Source: Peptococcaceae bacterium UBA2264 (GTDB lineage: Bacteria; Bacillota; Desulfitobacteriia; Desulfitobacteriales; Desulfitobacteriaceae). Taken from it: a stretch of DNA of 10,417 nt. This document shows, in pieces, positions 6,688-10,417 of this stretch. The translations under genes were made by a program, and so were the position numbers. Below the pieces are notes generated by a model. The model did no database searches. It was given only the letters and a program-made list of their open reading frames with translations, and was not told the DNA's origin. The DNA is taken from assembly GCA_002347475.1 (NCBI GenBank), contig DDXI01000039.1, positions 1 through 10,417 of the forward strand, in the 5' to 3' direction. The stretch's first letter is position 1, and the number at the start of each line of letters is the position of its first letter.

Positions 6688-6711
6688 AACGCTCCGCAAG
6701 GAGGTTTTTTT
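6688..6711 (+). terminator. Short GCAA-loop hairpin with seven T's
   Basis: AAC (6688-6690), a bulged G, then CTCC (6692-6695) pair with GGAG-GTT (6700-6706) around a GCAA (GNRA) tetraloop. The T-run covers 6705-6711. It could end the candidate RNA upstream. The right arm also reads AAGGAGGT, a perfect Shine-Dalgarno, but only a 14-codon frame (TTG at 6710, stop at 6752-6754) follows it. Confidence 0.5.
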
Positions 6712-6722
6712 GTTCGGAATAG

Positions 6723-6752
6723 TTGTTTTTTCAGACCGATTGGTTTTATACT
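6723..6752 (+). promoter_or_regulatory. Possible sigma-A promoter for cinA-deaD
   Basis: TTGTTT (6723-6728) and TATACT (6747-6752) are 18 bases apart. The -35 is weak and the -10 is good. It would give a leader of about 88 bases containing the 6811-6824 palindrome. Other weak hexamer pairs exist (TTTACT 6655-6660 with TATACT 6679-6684), so the assignment is tentative. Confidence 0.35.
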
Positions 6753-6810
6753 GAAAACAGACTGAAGGGGAATTTTGGAAACAATACTTTGAATAATAAT
6801 TAATTGCGAC

Positions 6811-6824
6811 ATATTTGCAAATAT
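6811..6824. promoter_or_regulatory. Perfect 14-bp palindrome before cinA, possible operator
   Basis: ATATTTGCAAATAT is perfectly self-complementary and ends just before the purine-rich ribosome binding region of cinA (from 6826). It could be a dimeric repressor site or a small hairpin in the leader. A chance origin in A+T-rich DNA is possible. I recognise no specific regulator for it. Confidence 0.35.
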
Positions 6825-6846
6825 GAAGGGAGAGTGGTAAAATTTT

Positions 6847-8088
6847 ATGATAACTGAAATTATTTCAACTGGAACGGAATTATTGCTGGGACAAACGTTA
6901 AATACCAATGCTCAATACTTGAGTGCACAGCTGTCTGCTTTAGGTATTGAAGTTGACTATCATACTACAGTGGGTGATAATCCCGAACGTTTGGAAAATG
7001 TTTTGCGTCAAGCACTACAGCGGGCGGATCTGATTGTTACAACAGGGGGACTCGGACCGACTGCGGATGATCTGACCAAAGAAATAGCAGCCAAGGTCCT
7101 GGATCTGGAAATGTTTTTGGATGCCGACAGTTTGGAAGAAATCAAGAATTTTTTCGCAGCGCACAAAAGGGAAATGCCGGTCAGCAATCTCAAACAAGCT
7201 TATTTTCCCCAGGGTGCTAAAATACTTCTCAATAAGTTAGGTACAGCGCCCGGTGCCCTGATTAACAGAGATGGCAAGACGATTGTTATATTACCGGGAC
7301 CACCATTTGAGATGAGACCCATGTTTGAAGATTATGCTCTGGTTGAGCTGGAAAAATTAATCGGACCGGATAGTAAAACGATGAAGACCCGCATCTTGAA
7401 AATATTTGGGATAAGTGAGTCGGCTCTGGAAGAAGTTCTGGGTGAATTGCTGAGTCAGGTTAATCCGGCAGTGTCTCTTTTAGCAAAACGGACAGAGATA
7501 AATATTCATTTAGCAGCCCGGGATACTGATAAACAAACAGCGCTCAGAACTTTGGACACAATGGAGCAGACCATACGTTCCCGCTTGGGCAATAAGGTAT
7601 TTGCCCGGGATGAACAAACTATGGCTGAAGTTGTCGGCCAAGCCCTGAGAAGCCGCAAGTACACTCTGACTACGGCTGAATCCTGTACGGGAGGTTTAGT
7701 CGGAGCAACATTAACCCAAGAAGCGGGTAGTTCAGATTATTATTTGGGCGGAGTAATAAGTTATGCCAATTCTGTTAAAGAAAATATGCTGGGTGTGAAG
7801 AAGGCTACACTGCAATCTGTCGGCGCAGTGAGCAGGGAAACTGCCCAGGAGATGGCTGACGGTGTCCGCAGGCTGACAGGAGCAGATATGGCTGTATCTA
7901 TTACCGGGCTAGCCGGCCCGGGTGGTGGTAGTGAGACAAAACCAGTTGGTCTTGTTTATATCGGCTTGGCCTCGGCAAAAGGTACAGAAGTAAGAAAATT
8001 TCAGTTTTACGGCGGAAGGGATTCCGTTCGCCAATTAACGGTTATGGCAGCCTTGAATATGGTTCGCCAATATATGCTCGAACTTTGA
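6847..8088 (+). CDS. cinA: CinA: NMN deamidase / MoCF-domain protein
   Basis: A 413-residue cytosolic CinA protein, full length for the two-domain form. Residues 1-170 are the MoCF/COG1058 domain (ISTGTELLLGQTLNTN, VTTGGLGPTADDLT at about 64-77, LPGPPFEMRPMF at 149-160). Members of this domain can have ADP-ribose pyrophosphatase-type activity. A linker domain leads to the C-terminal PncC/COG1546 domain (about 255-413), with AESCTGG at 277-283, GGVISYANSVKENMLGV and ITGLAGPGGG at 352-361. That domain deamidates nicotinamide mononucleotide to nicotinic acid mononucleotide in pyridine nucleotide recycling. The ATG at 6847 has a long, loose ribosome binding region (AAGGGAGAGTGG, 6826-6837). In many Firmicutes cinA sits directly before recA and is induced with competence. 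Here a helicase gene and a terminator intervene. Confidence 0.95.
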   Translation: MITEIISTGTELLLGQTLNTNAQYLSAQLSALGIEVDYHTTVGDNPERLENVLRQALQRADLIVTTGGLGPTADDLTKEIAAKVLDLEMFLDADSLEEIKNFFAAHKREMPVSNLKQAYFPQGAKILLNKLGTAPGALINRDGKTIVILPGPPFEMRPMFEDYALVELEKLIGPDSKTMKTRILKIFGISESALEEVLGELLSQVNPAVSLLAKRTEINIHLAARDTDKQTALRTLDTMEQTIRSRLGNKVFARDEQTMAEVVGQALRSRKYTLTTAESCTGGLVGATLTQEAGSSDYYLGGVISYANSVKENMLGVKKATLQSVGAVSRETAQEMADGVRRLTGADMAVSITGLAGPGGGSETKPVGLVYIGLASAKGTEVRKFQFYGGRDSVRQLTVMAALNMVRQYMLEL

Positions 8089-8108
8089 AAGGAGAACAAA
8101 TTAATTTG

Positions 8109-9704
8109 ATGGTTGAACGTTTACAGTCTTTTGGTGATATAGTGTTAAGCAAGCAGGTGCTGCAGTCCATATCAGAAATGGGTTTTGAAGAGCCGTCCCC
8201 TATTCAGAAAGAAACCATACCCCTTGTAATGGAAGGATTGGATCTGATCGGACAGGCTCAAACGGGGACAGGTAAAACCGCGGCTTTCGGCATTCCGATA
8301 GTTGAGAAAGTAAATACGAAATTCCAGGCAGTACAAGCTATTGTAGTTACTCCTACCAGAGAATTGGCGGTTCAGGTCTCTGAAGAGATAGGAAAAATAG
8401 GTAAATACAGACACATTAAAATATTGCCCATCTATGGCGGGCAGTCAATTGACAGACAGATTCGGGCTTTGCGTTTTGGCTGCCAGGTTGTTGTCGGGAC
8501 CCCGGGGCGTTTGCTCGATCACCTGAAAAGGGGCACATTGCGTCTGCAATATGTGGAAATAGTGGTCCTGGATGAGGCCGATGAAATGCTGGATATGGGC
8601 TTTATTGAGGATATTGAAGATATCCTCAAACAGGTGCCAACAGAAAAACGGCAGGTAATGCTGTTTTCAGCTACCATGCCTCTGGCAATCCGCAAATTAG
8701 CCAGAAATTATATGAAAGATCCTAAAACCATTACGGTCAGCCAGGATGAACTGACTGTCACCCTAACGGAACAAGTGTTCTATGAGACGCGGGAAAAAAT
8801 TAAGGTAGACGCCCTGTGCCGGATCATAGATATGGAGGACATTGGACAAGGAATAATATTCTGCCGCACAAAACGGGGTGTCGATGAACTGGTCACTTCT
8901 TTGGAAGCCCGGGGCTATTTTGCTGATGCCTTGCATGGAGACCTAAGTCAGCAACAGCGTGATCGGGTTATGAAACGTTTTAGGGATGGCAAAATAGAGT
9001 TATTGGTGGCAACGGATGTAGCTGCCCGGGGTCTGGATATTGAAAATGTGACTCATGTTATCAATTTTGATATTCCCCAGGATCCGGAATCTTATGTCCA
9101 TAGAATTGGAAGAACCGGCCGCGCCGGGCGCAAAGGCAAGGCAATTACTTTAATATCTTCCCGGGAGTACCGGCAATTAAGGCTGATTGAGCGCCTGATC
9201 AAGACGCGTATTCACCGCCAGGAACTTCCCTCCCTAGCCGATATTAGTGAAAGGCAAGCGGATAATCTGAAAAACCAGTTAATAAAATTAATGCAATCCA
9301 ATCATTTGGGTACCTATCGTTCAGTGGTCAGCACACTTCTGGAAGAATATGATTCCACAGATGTTGCGGCTGCGGCGCTTAAATATGCCGTTGAAGGTGC
9401 TATTTCAGATGAACTTGTTGAGGAAGAAAATGAAGAAACCTTCGGTAATACCGGGGCTACTCCCGGAATGGTTCGACTTTTTATGAATATTGGCCGTCTT
9501 CAGCAAATTCGACCGCAGGATATTGTGCGCTGGATCGCGGAAGAAAGCGGAATACCCGGTAATATTATCGGTATGATAAATATTTATGAGAAATTCACTT
9601 TTGTGGAAGTTCCCGCCGAACATGCAAACCGGGTTTTAAGTTGTATGCATCAGAATATGATTAAGGGACGCAAAGTCAGTGTTGAGCCGGCGAAAGCTCG
9701 CTAG
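8109..9704 (+). CDS. deaD: DEAD-box ATP-dependent RNA helicase, DeaD/CshA type
   Basis: A 531-residue RNA helicase, likely acting in ribosome assembly, mRNA decay or cold adaptation. All core motifs are present (numbered from 8109): Q motif GFEEPSPIQ, motif I AQTGTGKT (50-57), Ia PTRELAVQ (82-89), Ib TPGRLLDH (131-138), II DEAD (155-158), III SAT (187-189), IV IIFCRTK (249-255), V ATDVAARGLD (301-310) and VI HRIGRTGR (331-338). A helical dimerisation-like region and an acidic linker (EEENEE) precede a DbpA-type RNA-binding domain (about 454-528, VRLFMNIGRLQQIRPQDIV). ATG 8109 is preferred; TTG 8106 is directly adjacent and could also serve. AAGGAG (8089-8094) begins right after the cinA stop, so the two are probably one operon. 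Choice between the names deaD, csdA and cshA is uncertain. Confidence 0.93.
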   Translation: MVERLQSFGDIVLSKQVLQSISEMGFEEPSPIQKETIPLVMEGLDLIGQAQTGTGKTAAFGIPIVEKVNTKFQAVQAIVVTPTRELAVQVSEEIGKIGKYRHIKILPIYGGQSIDRQIRALRFGCQVVVGTPGRLLDHLKRGTLRLQYVEIVVLDEADEMLDMGFIEDIEDILKQVPTEKRQVMLFSATMPLAIRKLARNYMKDPKTITVSQDELTVTLTEQVFYETREKIKVDALCRIIDMEDIGQGIIFCRTKRGVDELVTSLEARGYFADALHGDLSQQQRDRVMKRFRDGKIELLVATDVAARGLDIENVTHVINFDIPQDPESYVHRIGRTGRAGRKGKAITLISSREYRQLRLIERLIKTRIHRQELPSLADISERQADNLKNQLIKLMQSNHLGTYRSVVSTLLEEYDSTDVAAAALKYAVEGAISDELVEEENEETFGNTGATPGMVRLFMNIGRLQQIRPQDIVRWIAEESGIPGNIIGMINIYEKFTFVEVPAEHANRVLSCMHQNMIKGRKVSVEPAKAR

Positions 9705-9735
9705 GAAATTGAAAGAAAATCTTTCCCTTGTCTGA

Positions 9736-9771
9736 CAGGCTGAGTTGATAAATAAACTCAGCTTGTTTTTT
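9736..9771 (+). terminator. Intrinsic terminator after deaD
   Basis: An 11-bp stem (9736-9746 with 9755-9765, one G-T pair, core GCTGAGTT/AACTCAGC) encloses an 8-base loop and is followed by TTTTTT (9766-9771). It separates cinA-deaD transcription from recA. Confidence 0.9.
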
Positions 9772-9835
9772 ATATAGTAAAATATGTAAATATAACAAAT
9801 AATAGCAAGAAGAGTGTCGGTACACTTGCTTCTGA

Positions 9836-9865
9836 TTGACAAGTTTAGGCCAGCTGGACTATAAT
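9836..9865 (+). promoter_or_regulatory. Consensus sigma-A promoter of recA
   Basis: A perfect -35 TTGACA (9836-9841) and a perfect -10 TATAAT (9860-9865) are separated by 18 bases. The predicted transcript start, near 9872, lies inside the LexA box and gives a leader of about 64 bases. Confidence 0.92.
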
Positions 9866-9869
9866 AAAC

Positions 9870-9883
9870 CGAACAAGTGTTTT
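9870..9883 (+). promoter_or_regulatory. LexA (DinR) SOS box at recA
   Basis: CGAACAAGTGTTTT fits the Gram-positive LexA consensus CGAACRNRYGTTYC at 13 of 14 positions. It starts four bases after the -10 and covers the expected start point, so bound LexA would block recA transcription until DNA damage triggers LexA cleavage. Confidence 0.85.
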
Positions 9884-9935
9884 CCCTGGGTAATACAAAT
9901 CGGATACTACTGAATTCTAACAAGGAGGATGACAT

Positions 9936-10417
9936 ATGGCTGAAACAGATAAGTTAAAGGCGCTTACTATAGCTATGGGACAGATTGAGAGACAATTCGG
10001 CAAAGGGTCGATCATGCGACTGGGGGAAGCTGCCGCAGGTTTGGCAGTAGATGTTATTCCGACTGGGGCCTTGTCTCTGGATATTGCTTTAGGTATTGGC
10101 GGAGTACCCCGTGGCCGGATAATCGAGATATACGGGCCTGAGTCTTCCGGGAAAACAACTGTCGCTTTACATGTAATCGCCGAGGCTCAGAAACTGGACG
10201 GAGTAGCTGCCTTTATCGATGCTGAACACGCCTTGGATCCTATTTATGCCAAAGCCCTTGGGGTTAATACGGAAGACTTACTGATTGCTCAGCCTGATAC
10301 AGGGGAGCAAGCCCTGGAAATTTGTGAGGCTTTGGTGCGCAGCGGCGCTGTGGATATTATTGTTATCGACTCGGTTGCTGCTCTTGTTCCCCGGGCTGAA
10401 ATCGAGGGAGAAATGGG
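9936..10417 (+). CDS. recA: Recombinase RecA (3' partial)
   Basis: The first 160 residues of RecA, the ATP-dependent DNA strand exchange protein that also stimulates LexA self-cleavage. The ATG at 9936 has a very strong AAGGAGGATG ribosome binding site (9922-9931). The N-terminal helix (KALTIAMGQIERQFGKGSIMRLG) is the polymerisation motif. The ATPase core shows Walker A GPESSGKT (67-74), FIDAEHALDP (93-102) with the catalytic glutamate, and Walker B VDIIVIDSVAAL (139-150). The gene runs off the right edge shortly after VPRAEIEGEMG, so the L1/L2 DNA-binding loops and C-terminus are not seen. It is transcribed separately from the preceding helicase, under its own SOS-controlled promoter. Confidence 0.98.
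   Translation, partial: MAETDKLKALTIAMGQIERQFGKGSIMRLGEAAAGLAVDVIPTGALSLDIALGIGGVPRGRIIEIYGPESSGKTTVALHVIAEAQKLDGVAAFIDAEHALDPIYAKALGVNTEDLLIAQPDTGEQALEICEALVRSGAVDIIVIDSVAALVPRAEIEGEM

Larger units (their letters stand above)
6214..6846. other. 633-base gap between pgsA and cinA: no protein gene seen
   Basis: No convincing coding frame is visible on either strand. The longest open frame, on the minus strand (6409-6600), lacks a ribosome binding site and mirrors the inverted repeats. In order, the gap holds an A/T-flanked hairpin (6304-6328), a strong intrinsic terminator (6360-6388), A+T-rich sequence to about 6483, a G+C-richer nested inverted-repeat block (6484-6640), a terminator-like hairpin (6688-6711), a possible promoter (6723-6752), and a 14-bp palindrome just before the cinA ribosome binding site. 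Confidence 0.7.

Noticed and set aside
6698..6754. A 14-residue leader peptide (TTG 6710 to TGA 6752) behind a perfect AAGGAGGT
   Set aside because: The AAGGAGG is better explained as the right arm of a GCAA-loop hairpin followed by seven T's. The peptide has no recognisable pattern such as repeated regulatory codons.
1..10417. Mobile elements, CRISPR arrays, tRNA/rRNA genes, toxin-antitoxin or defence genes
   Set aside because: No transposase-like frames, regularly spaced repeats, tRNA-like folds or recognisable defence proteins were seen. All main genes are ordinary housekeeping families.

Overview
The window reads as chromosomal core DNA from a Gram-positive member of the Clostridia, probably of the Peptococcaceae/Desulfitobacteriaceae type. 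The evidence is moderate G+C (roughly mid-40s % by eye), strong AAGGAGG-type ribosome binding sites, frequent TTG/GTG starts, consensus sigma-A promoters, a Bacillus-type LexA box in front of recA, and the order ftsK/spoIIIE - rodZ - (rimO) - pgsA - cinA - recA, which is typical of Firmicutes. The genus is an inference. No phage, insertion sequence, CRISPR array, tRNA or rRNA was seen. All recognised genes lie on the + strand.

Layout: 1-522 is the 3' end of an FtsK/SpoIIIE DNA translocase. 763-1524 is a RodZ-like membrane-anchored helix-turn-helix protein. 1587-2078 is a YajQ-family protein. A hairpin separates it from ygiQ, a large radical SAM gene (2164-4107). A strong sigma-A promoter (4250-4279) then drives rimO (ribosomal protein S12 methylthiotransferase), whose stop overlaps the start of pgsA (phosphatidylglycerophosphate synthase). 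A 633-base gap (6214-6846) follows. It holds two hairpins that probably end the rimO-pgsA transcript, a locally G+C-rich nested inverted-repeat block that looks like a structured RNA, another terminator-like hairpin, a weak promoter and a perfect 14-bp palindrome. cinA and a DeaD/CshA-type DEAD-box RNA helicase form a tight pair ended by a clear intrinsic terminator. recA then has its own fully consensus promoter with a LexA box just downstream of the -10, and it runs off the window's right edge.

Functionally this is a housekeeping neighbourhood: chromosome segregation (ftsK), cell shape (rodZ), ribosome modification (rimO), phospholipid synthesis (pgsA), pyridine nucleotide salvage (cinA), RNA remodelling (deaD) and DNA repair (recA). 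No undescribed multi-gene system is evident. The parts least explained by known genes are the structured block at about 6484-6640, a coding-like minus-strand stretch with no start codon behind ygiQ (4061-4267), and the palindrome before cinA.
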